Assembly: GCA_023548195.1 (NCBI GenBank)
Contig: JAJHZJ010000808.1
Span: forward strand, 6,502,389 to 6,566,388
DNA length: 64,000 nt
Direction of reading: 5' to 3'
Source of the DNA: Bettongia penicillata ogilbyi
Lineage: Eukaryota > Chordata > Mammalia > Diprotodontia > Potoroidae
This document shows positions 12,055 through 22,959 of the stretch, in pieces. The notes under the pieces are model-generated. The model did not search any database. It saw nothing but the letters and a program-made list of their open reading frames with translations, and was not told the origin of the DNA. Within the stretch, counting starts at the first letter, position 1, and each line of letters starts with the position of its first letter. Both the position numbers and the translations under genes were made by a program.

Positions 12055-15000
12055 CTGCTTACCCAGCCCTGGCCTGATTACCTTGGCAGGTGGGGAATCC
12101 CACTATACAGTCAAAACACACACACAAAAATGTACGAAAACATCTGCAAAGATGATACCACTCACCACTGGCACATGGAACATGCACACACTAATAGAGA
12201 ACACAAAATTCAGTAGACCTGAAAGAACTGCTCTTATTGCAAGAGAACTCACCAGATGTCGCATACAAATAGCAGCCCTGAGTGAAACAAGGTTGGCAAA
12301 TGAAGGCCAGTTTACTGAAGCTGGAGCTGGATACACCTTTTTCTGGAGTGGGCACAGTGAAGGGGAAACACTGTGAAGCTGGTGTGGGTTTTGCAATCAA
12401 AACTAATCTAATCAGCAAGCTGGTATGCCTGCCAAAAGGAGTGAATGACAGGTTCATGACAATGTGATTGCCACTCATGGGGAAACGCCATGTCACCATC
12501 ATCAGTGCCTGTGCTCCTACCATGACAAACCCTGATGAAGTCAAAGAAAAATTTTATGAAGACCTAGTGACACTTATTGTCAACGTGTCAAAAGAGGACA
12601 AGCTTATAATTCTGAGCAACTTTAATGCTACTGTAGGCTCAGACTATCAGATTTGGCAGGGAATCCGAGGGAGGAATGGTGTTGGAAACAGCAACAGCAA
12701 TGGTCATTTGCTGCTAAAGACTTGTGCATCGCATGACCTCATCACCAACACTGTCTTCCATTTACCTAAATGCAATAAAACTTCATGGATGCACCCTTGC
12801 AGCAAACACTGGCATCTAATAGGCTGTGATTGTAAGGAAAAGAGGCAGACAAGATGTGAGAATGACAAAGGCAATGTGTGGTGCAGAATGCTGGACTGAT
12901 CATAGACTTATTCTTTCCAAGCTAAATATTCGCATTCATCAAAAGCGCTGCCCCCAAGGAAAAATGACTACCAGAGGAATTAATGTCAACAAATTAGAGT
13001 TCTTCTCTGAGCGTGAACAGTTTGCTGCTAACTTGAAGGGAAAGTTGAGCCAACACACAATTGGCAACAGTGGAGCAGAAAAGGAGAGGGCAGCATTCAG
13101 AGATTTGGTGTACAGCACTGCATTTGCTTATCTGGGTCAGAACACTCACAAACACCAAGACTGGTTTGATGAAAATGATGGAGAAATTCAGAAGCTGCTA
13201 AATGAAAAACGTGAACTCCCCAGGATTTACCAGTAGGATAGTTTATCCACCTCCAAGAAAGCAACATTTAATTCCATCAAAAGCAAAGTACAAGCAAAGC
13301 TTAGAGAAATGCAGGATTCCTGGCTCAGTAAGAAGGCAGATGAAATTCAGTTTTATGCTGATAGTAACAATCCAAAACACTTTCATGATTCCCTGAAAGC
13401 TATTTATGGATCAAAAACTTATGGTGCGTCACAACTGCTCAGTGCTGATGGGGCCACATTGATTAGTGATAAGGACATGATCTTAGAGAGATGGGCTGAA
13501 TGCTTCCATGGTGTTCTCAACAGACCATCATCCATCAATGCTGAGGCCATTGACTGTTTACCTCAGATTGAAGTCAGTCTCCTTAGCTGAACTTCCAACT
13601 GAGGAAGAGGTTTTGAAGGTCATTAGACTCCTTTCATGTGGCAAAGCACCTGGCGCTGATTCTATTCCAGCTGAGATTTACAAGATTGGGGGACCATTGC
13701 TCATACAGAAGTTGACTGAAGTTTTCCAGGTTATATGGCAAGAGGAGGTTATCCCCAGGAGTTCAAGGATGCCTCCATTGTCCATCTCTATAAGGGTAAA
13801 GGGAATAGATTGCCCTGTGACAATCACAGGGGGATGTCTCTCTTAACCATTGCTGGCAAAATTCTTGCTAGAGTCCTCCTTAATATGATGATCCTTTACC
13901 TGGAAGATGGGCATATACCTGAGAGCCAGTGTGGCTTCAGAAAGGGCCGAGGAAGAGTTGATATGGTGTTTGCTGCCCAACAACTCCAGGAGAAATGCCA
14001 GGAGCAGAACAGAGGTCTGTATACAACATTTGTGGATCTGACTAAGGCCTTTGACATTGTTAGTCATGAGGGTTTATGGAAAATTATGTCAAAATTTGTT
14101 TGCTCGGAGAAGTTCGGCATGTTTGCCTGGGTTTTGGATAATGGACAAAGCTCTCATGCCTTCCCAGTCACCAGTGGAATGAAACAGGGCAGTGTACTTG
14201 CTCCCATGGTTTTTATCATAATGTTTTCAGCCATATTGACAGATGGCTTTCAATGAGGATGAACGTGGCCTCAAGGTCAACTACCGTACTGATGGTAAGT
14301 TCTTCAGTTTGAAAAGGCTGCAAGCCAAGACCAAAGTGGAGGGAGTGTTGGTGCATGATTTTCTGTTTGCAGATGATTGTGCACTCAATGCAGCCTCTAA
14401 AGCTGAGATGCAATAAAGTATGGATCAATTCTCTGCTGCCTGTGCTAATTTTGGCCTCATAATTAACACCAAAAAAACACAGGTGCTCCATCAGCCACCA
14501 CCACACCATCCATACATGGAACCATTGATTACAACAAATGGAGATGTTGTGAATAAGTTCACTTACCTTGGTAGTGTACTTTCCAGGGATGTAAATGTTG
14601 ACAATGAGGTTGATATACGCATTACCAGAGCTAGCTCAGTGATTTGGAGGTTCCGAAGAAAGGTTTGGGAGAGAAAAGATATTAGACTGACTACCAAACT
14701 GAAGGTCTACAGAGCCGTTGTGGGGACTTCATTGTTATATGCTTGTGAAACATGGACAGTCTACCAGCGCCATGCCAGAAACCGAATCGTTTCCATTTGA
14801 ACTGTCTTAGGAAGATTCTGAGGATCACCTGGCATGATAAGTTACCAGACACTGAAGTCCTTGCTCGAACTGAACTGCCAAGTATTCAAACTACGTTTCA
14901 GAGAGCACAACTCCGATGGGCTGGCCACGTTGTTCCAATGCCAAATGTACTCTTGCCAAAAAGACTATTTTATGGAGAACTTGCATGGGGCAGGTGATCA

Positions 15001-15352
15001 CATGGTGGCCGGAAGAAAAGATACAAGAACACTCTCAAGGGTTCTCTCAAGGACTTTGGATTTGACTGTGCAACATGGGAGACACTGGCACAGGACCTCT
15101 CAGCATGATGTACCCACATAAGAAAAGGTGCTGTGTTCTTTGAGCAAAGCAGAATTTAAACAGCATAAAGTAAATGCAGGATGTGCAAATTTGGGATATT
15201 CACCCCAAATATTCATATGGGCTATCTGTGCCCAACCTGTAGTAGAGCATTCCGAGCTTGTATTGGTCTGATCAGCCACAGTCGGACACACTGAAATTTC
15301 ACTTTACAACGGTGATGTCATTTTGGTCCTCTTCAAAGATGAAGGACAACAA
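12055..15352 (+). mobile_element. RTE-clade LINE, near full length, broken
   Basis: About 3.3 kb with a single degenerate reading frame, a very short 3'UTR and a terminal 'gaaggacaacaag' tail, the layout of RTE LINEs. The 3' end (15311-15352) reads 'ggtgatgtcattttggtcct' followed by 'cttcaaagatgaaggacaac'. The same tail ends several SINEs in this window (20.5, 28.7, 37.2, 37.6, 48.2 and 58.1 kb). The 5' boundary is approximate and no target-site duplication was found. Confidence 0.82.
12083..15294 (+). pseudogene. RTE LINE endonuclease/reverse transcriptase pseudogene
   Basis: Read across several frameshifts and stops, it encodes an endonuclease and a reverse transcriptase. The endonuclease part has 'TTGTWNMHTL' near 12154, 'AALSETRLANEGQF' near 12270 and 'SNFNATVGSD' near 12614. 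The RT part has 'GKAPGADSIPAEI' near 13640. Motif A is FVDLTKAFD (14029-14055), motif B is 'VTSGMKQGSVLAP' near 14168-14206, and motif C is FADD (14366-14377). A thumb-like 'LLYACETWTVYQRH' follows near 14734. The frame ends in a C2H2 finger, CPTCSRAFRACIGLISHSRT then H and stop (15229-15294), spaced C-x2-C-x12-H-x3-H. In-frame stops include TGA at 12465 and TAA near 14414. Frame changes occur near 12370, 12825, 13580, 13740, 14250 and 14790, so it cannot make a full protein. Confidence 0.85.
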
Positions 15353-15361
15353 GCACTACCA

Positions 15362-15590
15362 TTTACACAGCATTTACATAGTGTATGATGCTTGCTAAAT
15401 TTTTTATGTATTTTATATGATGTTAGCCTCATGACCAATCTGTGAGATGTTATTTCCATTTTTAAATATGAAAAACTGAGGCTCACATAGGTTAAATGAC
15501 TTGTCCAGGGCAAGTGTGTCTCAGGTAGGATTTCAATCCATGTCTTCTTGAGTTCAAGTCTGGTGCTCTGTCTACTTGGAAAAACTATCA
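15362..15590 (-). repeat. CORE-SINE (MIR/Ther1-like)
   Basis: Antisense core 'gaaaaactgaggctcacat' and 'gacttgtccagggcaag', then head 'cttgagttcaagtctggtgc'. It lies immediately downstream of the RTE tail. Confidence 0.8.
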
Positions 15591-15721
15591 CTTTCTGATC
15601 TCCATTTTGAAGAAATCCTTACTCATTAGAGCTTTAAATGCTAACACTGAAGTATTTAAAAAGAGAAAGGGATCTGTTCTTTTTTTAAAAAAAATCTTTG
15701 CAAAGATTTGTTAAATATCCA

Positions 15722-15936
15722 TTAGATTGTGAGCTTCTTTTGCCCTTTTTTGTGCCTGGTACATGTTGTTTGAGTCATTCAGTTGTGCCCAACTCTTCAT
15801 GACCCCATAGACAGTTTTTTCCATGGAGTTGTCTTGGCAAAGCCATTTGCTTTTCCAGGGGATCACCTTTTCTTTGTGTGTGTGGAGAAACAGGCATGTA
15901 GTAGGTGCTTAATAAATGTTTGTTGATTGATAATAT
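15722..15936 (+). repeat. L2 3' end split by a nested SINE
   Basis: 'attagattgtgagcttcttt' and 'gtgcctggtacatg' on the left, 'tagtaggtgcttaataaatg' on the right. Together they read as one L2 3' end interrupted at the 'gcacatagtagg' position. Confidence 0.75.
15768..15890 (-). repeat. Truncated MAR1-type SINE nested in L2
   Basis: 'gttgtgcccaactcttcatg' through 'gttgtcttggcaaagccatt' is the 3' body of the MAR1-type SINE in antisense. The tRNA head is missing. Confidence 0.75.
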
Positions 15937-16560
15937 ACTCATGTATATAGTTACTGATAATACATGGAAAATTGTCTGAAATGATTTTCTGAGCTCCAAA
16001 TGGAGCATAGGAAAACTAGAAAATCCTATCTTATTTTCCTTTGTATTTAGTCAGACTGTTGTCAACTGACATGGAACCTAGGTGGAACAGAATTATATCA
16101 GGGCTTAGTAATGGGACTTCTAAACCATTAAGTGAATCTGTATAATAGCTAGCTTTAGCACTAATCATCAGTTATTTGTCCTAATGCTTTATAGAGCTAG
16201 ATTATTTTCTGTCTCTGAAATCATTGCCCTTTTGTACTATGGACTGACCAGCTTTATCTAAATGCTATCTGATTAATTTGTATAGTAGCTTTGAATGACT
16301 TATGATATTCTCTCATTCCCCTCCACACCAACTACTGGCATTCTGATGAAAAGTCTAACGGAGGCAGTATCACTCTGATTAAAGGATATTTGTCTTGGTT
16401 AGTGCCATGGTAGGTGAAGTATAGAGTATTTCTCATCATTACTCCATATAGCAGCAGGAGTTCTTTGTTGTTGCTATATTCAGGTTTTCCTTAGTCCTCC
16501 GCACTTCATGACCTATCAGCCTTTATAGAGAGGCAAAATTGTGTGGTCATCTTGGAATTA
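15937..16560. other. No recognisable feature
   Basis: AT-rich, no credible frame or repeat recognised. Confidence 0.45.
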
Positions 16561-16564
16561 GAAG

Positions 16565-16775
16565 CTATAGATTGTAGGATCATAGATTTTGAACTGGAAG
16601 GGACCCTAGATGTCATCTACTACAATACTCTCGTAAATTGTACAGATGATGAAAAATGAGGCCCAGAGAGAATAAATAACATGCCTAAGGTTTTCAGATA
16701 ATTTTTCAAAGTAAAGATTTGAATTCAAATCCTTTTATTCCAAATACAGGGTACTTTCCATTCTACTATAAGTAT
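16565..16775 (-). repeat. CORE-SINE
   Basis: 'ggatcatagattttgaactg', 'gaagggaccctagatgtcat' and 'aatgaggcccagagagaat' in the order of an antisense CORE-SINE. Confidence 0.8.
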
Positions 16776-16899
16776 TCAAGCCCTGGCCAAAATTTCACTT
16801 TCTAAAGCAATTCTTTCTCCAATCCTTAATTCTTGTGCCTTCGCTCTGTTATTATTTCCAATTTATCCTATAACATAGCTTGTCTGTATACATTTGTTT

Positions 16900-17022
16900 G
16901 CATATCGTCTCCCACGTTAGACAGCTCCTGGAGAACCATAAACAGAGCTATTCAATGAATGGGCATTGCCTCACCCTAAGTGACACATAGTAAGCACTTA
17001 ATAAATGCTGACTGACTGAATA
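16900..17022 (+). repeat. L2 3' end with embedded SINE-head fragment
   Basis: 'gttagacagctcctggaga' and 'cacatagtaagcacttaata' are L2. Between them 'ctattcaatgaatgggcatt' then 'gcctcaccctaag' matches the head of the RTE-tailed SINE at 20539-20600. Confidence 0.6.
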
Positions 17023-17024
17023 AT

Positions 17025-17200
17025 TGGCTCTGGTACTCCCTCTATGACTCTAGGGAGGTTATTTGGTTCCTTTTAACCTTAGCAAAATGGATAGAACAAT
17101 AATTACATTATCTATCTCGCAAGGTTATGGTGAGGAAAATACTTTCGAAGCTTAAAAAAGTCCTAAATAAATAGATGTGAGCCATATAGTGGAGTAATTT
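17025..17200 (+). repeat. CORE-SINE fragment
   Basis: Degenerate 'ggttccttttaaccttagca', 'caaggttatggtgaggaaaa' and 'cgaagcttaaaaaagtcct' correspond to MIR-type core and tail. Confidence 0.55.
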
Positions 17201-17289
17201 GAGGTAAAGGGAGACAGAAAGAGTTGTGAATTTGAATTCAGTAGATCTAATATCTAATTCTTGTTCTGATCCAAACTAGTCTTGGGACA

Positions 17290-17425
17290 TTTCTATTCAA
17301 TTAACTCATCAATTATCTATTTAGCTTCTGTTATATGCAAATCACTGTTAGTTGATGAGGATACAGAGAGAAAAGCAAAAGAGCCCCTGCCCTTAAGGAG
17401 TTTAACATTCTCCTGGGAGATCCAG
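17290..17425 (-). repeat. L2 3' terminal fragment
   Basis: Antisense L2 end: 'atttagcttctgttatatgc', 'gatgaggatacagagagaaa', 'cctgcccttaaggagtttaa'. Confidence 0.65.
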
Positions 17426-18180
17426 AAGTGTGCTGGATTCGATTCTTGGAGCTGGCTGTCAAATGCTCAGTATGATCATTTATACCTTGGAAATTAGCAA
17501 ATACAACAATGAGGGCTTGATTGATTATTTTGCTGAGCCACCATCCTACTGGCAATACCCTAGATCTCCCCAGAACTTGCTATACAGTTTAAATTTTTAT
17601 GTTTTAGTGGTTTAAGATTGTACTGAGACTTTTGAGACACCCTATATTTCACTGAATTCTAGTCATATGCTCACATTAATGTTGGTGCAGTAGATACACA
17701 GAACACCCTTAACTGTGTGGAATGCTTTACTCTTGACATAAAAACCAATAAAAATTACTTTTCTTAGTCTCAGTTAAGCCCCAAGATATAACTTATTCTG
17801 AACCCAGAGGTTGCAGCAACCAGACAGTTCTGTCTATTTAATTCTCTACCAGTGTTCCTCTTGTGTATGTGTAAAAGAGGACCAGAAACACACTGCCTCC
17901 CTCTCTCAAACGTGGAGCTCTGAAATTCCCACTTTTATTAAATGGCAATATATCTCCTACTCCCCCCACCAACCTCCCACCCTCCCTTGCCTTGGTCCAG
18001 TGACCTTGTCCATGGAACCTCTCCAATGTTGCTTCTTCTCTTTTGTTTCCATTTGCATTCTTCTTTTGATTCTACTACTGGGTAATCAGAGTCTATATGT
18101 CAAGCAAGAGGCATTTCTTACAATGAAGAAACTACAAAGCAGTGGCAGAGCAATTGCAAATACTAAGTAATTTCAGGGCA
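17426..18180. other. No recognisable feature
   Basis: Mixed sequence. A 119-codon open frame (17811-18170) shows no motif and begins in no recognisable context, so it is not called as a gene. Confidence 0.4.
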
Positions 18181-18860
18181 GAGGGGGAGAATTCTAACAA
18201 TTAAGGGGAATCAAGAAAAGTCTCAAATAAAGGGAGTACCTAAGTTAAGGCTTGAAGGTAACTGAGAATATTAAAAGGTGTAAAGAAATAAGTAAGGAGA
18301 ACCTTCTAGTCATGGTGGACAGCCTGTGTAAAGTATGGAGGTTGGAGATGGAGAGTTGTGTGCAGGACACAGCAAGTAGGACAGTTTGACTGGAGTGGAA
18401 AGTGTGTATGGGGAAATAATGCAAATTGGTTTGTCAAGATAGACTGGAGCCAGATTGGAAAGGACTTTAAATATGAAATAAATGAATTTTTATTTTATCC
18501 TAGAGGTAATTGGGAGCCACCGAAGCTTTTTGATCAGGGAAGTGATACAGTCAGTTGTGTGCTTGAATTAGAGAAGGAACCAATAAGGACTCTATTATAA
18601 TACTACAAGTGGGAGATGATGAAGACTTGAATTAAAGTGATGTCTTGGAGTGAGCAGAAGGAAATGGATGAGAAAGATGTGCAGGTGGAAACTGATAAAG
18701 ACTTAGCAACTTATTGGATGTATGGGGGGTAAGGGAAGCAAAGAATCCAAGGATACTTCCAAAGGTGTGGATTTTGGGGACTGGGATAGCACTTTTGTCC
18801 TTGATAGAAATAGGGAAATTAGGAGGAAGAGTGAGTTTAATGTACAGTCATTTAATCCTT
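18181..18860 (-). repeat. L2 LINE internal/3' segment
   Basis: Plus strand carries antisense L2 segments 'ggaaaggactttaaatatg', 'ttgggagccaccgaagcttt' and 'gatcagggaagtgatacag'. The small open frames here are by-products. Confidence 0.75.
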
Positions 18861-19429
18861 TTGGATCTCCAGTTCCTTATCTATAAAAATAGAATGGATT
18901 AGGTCTAAAATAAATAAATTTAGGATGTGACTATAGTTAGGGAAGGAGTTCTCAGGGGATAAATTCTCTGATCATTAATAAAGAGAAGCAAACTTTACTG
19001 TATTCATGATACCTGATAATTCCACGGAATTAAGATTCAGCATGTCACCATAGTTCAGATTTTTCACTCAATACTATTTTATACTGAGAATTGGCATATC
19101 CCAGTGTATAGCAAGCCTTTGGGGTCAGGAAGACTTACTTTACTTCAGGTCATTCTTCTACACTTGTACTGGATAGGCAAAATACAACTTCTCTGTGTCC
19201 CCAGGATATTTTCTAAGACTATGAGTTGTTGATCTGCACAAGTGGAGAATTTCCATGCCAAGAGTTTCTCATATAGATGAAATCTCAGCTCTGGACCAAA
19301 TAGCAATTCTTTTCCCCCCACCCTCACCTGGGACTCCCCTTCCCCAAAACTTTGTACTATATGTAATTTAGGCCTGGTAGTTTCTTGAATTATTTTAGTA
19401 AGGGATGGATGGCAAGGTGTGAAGAGAAA

Positions 19430-19580
19430 ATAGAACTAAAGTCAGATTCAATCCTGGCTTTGCCACTTTATTGCTTATGTGATTTAGCAAGTTATTTAAT
19501 GTTTCTGAGGCTTAGTTTTCTCATCTATAAAATAAGAGGATTGGGTCACATAACATCTAGGATCCATTCAAGGCATACAT
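19430..19580 (+). repeat. CORE-SINE
   Basis: 'gattcaatcctggctttgcc', 'ttctcatctataaaataaga' and 'ggattgggtcacataacatc' in sense order. Confidence 0.8.
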
Positions 19581-19626
19581 GCACACACACACAATACATA
19601 CAAATATACATATATACACATATTTT
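19581..19626. repeat. (CA)n/(TA)n microsatellite
   Basis: 'gcacacacacacaatacat' followed by 'atacatatatacacatat' directly after the SINE end, a common SINE-tail origin. Confidence 0.8.
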
Positions 19627-19899
19627 ATTTGACCTCAGTAACTCCAAACATTATCCTGCATCATACAAACATGGAGGTTTGCAATTAATACTTCAACTAA
19701 AAGTTCTTATGCTCAAATATTAGTTTTTTGACCTCATGTATAGAAGCAACTTCAATGATGAATGAGTTTAGTAGTTTCAAAATAGGTGTTAGGTACCATA
19801 ACCTTATATTCAGTAGAAGGTCATAGATAGTTTCATTTTTGTTTTTCTATTCTTAGTGTTTAGAATAGGCACTTACTAAATGCATGTTGATTGTGCTGG

Positions 19900-20060
19900 A
19901 AAGAAAGATGGACCAAGGATCAGGAGATGTGGCCTGTAATTACAGGTCTACCTCTAACTATGTGTATTACCTAGAGCAAGACACTTAACCTGTCTAGGAC
20001 TTAATTGCTTTCTCTGTAGAAAGGGAAATGATGATGCCTGCCCTGAATTCTTCATAAAAT
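19900..20060 (+). repeat. CORE-SINE
   Basis: 'gatcaggagatgtggcctgt', 'caagacacttaacctgtct' and the 'tctctgtagaaaggg' core are in sense order. Confidence 0.7.
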
Positions 20061-20494
20061 CAAATTGGAAAATGTAAAAGTAATTTGAAGAATAGTATGA
20101 ATTACACAAATATAATAAATTAAATTAGCATGATACTACTAACTCAGTTCATATAGAAACAAACTAAATGAGCCTAAGAAACCTACTATATGCTTTTCAC
20201 TTGTAAATGAGGGTAATACATTTTAAATATCACACCATTTATTACTGTAATTCAAAGAATGATTAACTTGGTTTTGATGTAACAGTATATTTTAGCAAAA
20301 AATGGTCAAATATCCATCTTTTAAAAAATGTTTACACGATAAAGGTAATGGAAATCAGATTTAAAATTCAGTGAACCTTGCAGTTCCCCTTAGGGGATAT
20401 TTTAAAATTGTTAATTTTTTTTTTATAGCTTTCACTTCTGAATATCTTTTCTTTCTTCATTCCCTAGAGTTATTATCAACAGTAACTTTTGCTG
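20061..20494. other. No recognisable feature
   Basis: AT-rich, nothing recognised. Confidence 0.45.
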
Positions 20495-20810
20495 TTTTCC
20501 TCCCAGCCTGAGGTCTTTCTTTTCTTTGCCTCATTAAAGGGGCCATGCCTTGGCCACTACTTAAAAGGGCCTGTTCGATGAATGGACATTACCTCACTCT
20601 AAGTAAGTACCTGCATAGATCTTGACCTAAACCAAGGCCTCCCAGTGCATCCTGCATCATCTCCAGTCATCCTAAGGAATATCAGGTCACTGGATTCAGA
20701 TGGCTCTAGAGGAGAAGTGAGGCTGGTGACCTGCACAGCCCTCCCTCACTCAAATGCCATCATTTCTCCGATGGCATGGTCTTCTTCGGCAATGATGGAC
20801 GAACACAACC
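20495..20810 (+). repeat. RTE-tailed SINE, non-tRNA head
   Basis: Head 'aggggccatgccttggccac' and 'gatgaatggacattacctca'. Shared central domain 'gtgaggctggtgacctgcac' then 'agccctccctcactcaaa'. RTE-like tail 'gatggcatggtcttcttcgg' and 'gatggacgaacacaac'. Same family as 37588-37927 and 48245-48625. Confidence 0.75.
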
Positions 20811-21590
20811 CTACGGTCATCCTTTTTAGAAAAGAATAAAAAAGGGGGAAAGGGAGTTCAGTAAAATTATATACATGCTGAACAATTTTGACAACATATG
20901 TAGTGTTTCCCACCCGTAGGTACCCCTCTTGCAAAGAAGAAGGGAAATGCAGTTTTTGTTTCTTCTCTGGAGTCATTAAAATTCGCCGGATTAATTTTTG
21001 TTGTTTCCATTTGATTGTTGAAATCATTATCTATGTAATTGTCCTGGTGCTGCTTATTTCATTCTTCACCAGCTCATGGAAGTCTTAAGGAATATTTTTC
21101 ATTAAAAATAATCTTTCAGATGATAAATCCATAGAGTTCAATTCATCTAAATTGTCATTGGAAAGATTGCTGGGCTTTGTTCAGTGGCCACTGGCAAAAC
21201 CACACTTGATTACTTAAGTGTTTTTAGTTTCTTCAGGACAAAGTAGTTCAGATTCTCTTCCAAAAGTTCAATATAATTAGAGATGAAAGTAAGAAAAGGC
21301 ATGAGGCTAAGGAAATAAGATTTCAGTCTTGATTAAGCATTGGCATTCACCAGGACCTCTGGTAGTGAATTTTAAGAGAACTTGCAACGATGATATATTT
21401 CAAAGAAGTTTGGTGGTTTGAGGCCAGTTGCTCACAGAAGCAGTTAGTAACTTAGTGATGTCATTACTTACACTTAGATGATTTGAAATGACTTATTGAA
21501 GGTATCAGATGTCATATAGTTTTGCTATGTAAAAAATAAAATTATTTTCAACCAACAGATTTAAATATAATTAATGGAGAACTGAGTTTT
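20811..21590. other. No recognisable feature
   Basis: Overlapping short frames on both strands near 20888-21088, without motifs. Confidence 0.4.
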
Positions 21591-21594
21591 AGTT

Positions 21595-21668
21595 ATCACT
21601 TAATAGCTGTGTGACAGACAACTCAAATTTTCTGGGCTCTTTTCCCATATATAAAATAGGAGTGGAGG
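21595..21668 (+). repeat. MIR-type SINE fragment
   Basis: 'acttaatagctgtgtgacag' followed by 'ttttcccatatataaaatag'. Confidence 0.55.
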
Positions 21669-21721
21669 AGGGGAAGGGTGATATTTTTCTTACCTTTTAT
21701 AAAGAATCCAGCTCTCATCCT

Positions 21722-21815
21722 GTAGCTATGTCAAAAGAGGATTGGTACTGGGGATGTCTAACCTGAAAAAGAGAAATACTAGAGGGGTACGTTCTAGATA
21801 TCTTCTAGTTTTTAC
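21722..21815 (+). repeat. CR1/L3 LINE fragment
   Basis: Translates to VLGMSNLKKRNTRG followed by VRSRYLLVF, matching the C-terminal 'ELGMFSLEKRRLRGD.I..F' stretch of CR1/L3 reverse transcriptase. Confidence 0.55.
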
Positions 21816-21916
21816 CCCTAAACCCATCTCTCTTCTTAATGTGCCAATTTCTGTCCTGGACGTCACTTTCCTTTTATTTATTCAGGTAATGCTTTTACTC
21901 ATTCTGGGTAGGAGTA

Positions 21917-22200
21917 AAATGAATCATAGCATAATAGATTTAGAAGAGGAAGACAATGAACTAGGATTGGAGTGGGGGTGGGGGCACTGCCATCAAGATT
22001 GAACCTTTTCCATTTAAACCCAGGATTAGGCTTCAGGTCATGGACATTTGAAGAAAATGAATCTTGCAGTAGTGAAAGGACTTCCCTAAGTGTCACACAG
22101 CTAATAAGTGTCCTTGATACTCCTTGTTAGGTATAGGACCCAGGTCTTCTGATTTCAAGACCACTGACTACTTTGTGCACTCTGCCATACTGCCTTTCAT
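21917..22200 (-). repeat. CORE-SINE
   Basis: 'gaatcatagcataatagatt', 'gtcacacagctaataagtgt' and 'cccaggtcttctgatttcaa' in antisense order. Confidence 0.75.
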
Positions 22201-22599
22201 TTTTTAAAGAAGGAGAGAAACAAAAGAGAGAGGTGTATACTGCCGTTTAAGTGAAACATTTTGTCTCCTACCTCAATTTTAGGAACTAACACTACTACAT
22301 TTGATCTCAGCAACTGGATAAAGTAAATAGCGCAAAGATTCAGGGCAGAAGGATAGGGAAAGAGAAAGAGAACCCAGGCCCTAAAGAAAGGAAAAAATTT
22401 GGAGGCAATAGATAAAATGGGATCTTAGGCATAAGTATACATTTGGGGAGAGATATCTAGAAATAGTTGCATATGAAAAACTTAGAGGTGTTCCCGAGGG
22501 TAAGTTCGAGGAGTCAGCAATGTAATTTGACTGGCAAAAAAATGGTGATACCGATCTTATATAGCATCCAATAGTCCTACAAGACGACTTTGATCAGAC
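22201..22599. other. No recognisable feature
   Basis: Nothing recognised. Confidence 0.4.
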
Positions 22600-22910
22600 T
22601 TTTGCTGAGATAGTGTTTAGTTCTAGGGGCTTTATTTTAGGAGACATATTGATAAGCTGGCATGAGTTTAGAAGATTACTAGGAGGGTGTAAAAGCATGA
22701 CATGTGAAGCTGGAGGGAAGGAAATGAAGATTTTTAATAGGATCACAAGGAGAATTAAAGGGGTCATGATAGCAGTTTTCAAATATTTGAAGGGTTTTTA
22801 TGTGGAAGAGGGATTAATTTTATTATACTTAGCATCAAAGAGAGAGCTAGAGAAAGTAGGCAAAAGCTTGGGTAGGCTGATTTTGACTTCTCAATGAGAA
22901 AGACTTGAAT
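22600..22910 (+). repeat. CR1/L3 LINE C-terminal region
   Basis: 'tattgataagctggcatgag' and the frame 'GVMIAVFKYLKGFYVEEGLI' (around 22760-22820) match the conserved C-terminal end of the CR1/L3 ORF2 protein, 'MIAVFKYLKG..VEEGLDLF'. Stops interrupt the surrounding sequence. Confidence 0.75.
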
Positions 22911-22959
22911 TGATTCCCTCTTAAAGTAGGATGTGGACATATACAAAGAGAATGTGCAA

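Noticed and set aside
17811..18170. A 119-codon plus-strand open frame as a membrane protein
   Set aside because: The hydrophobic stretch comes from pyrimidine-rich sequence; there is no homologue or gene context I can recognise.
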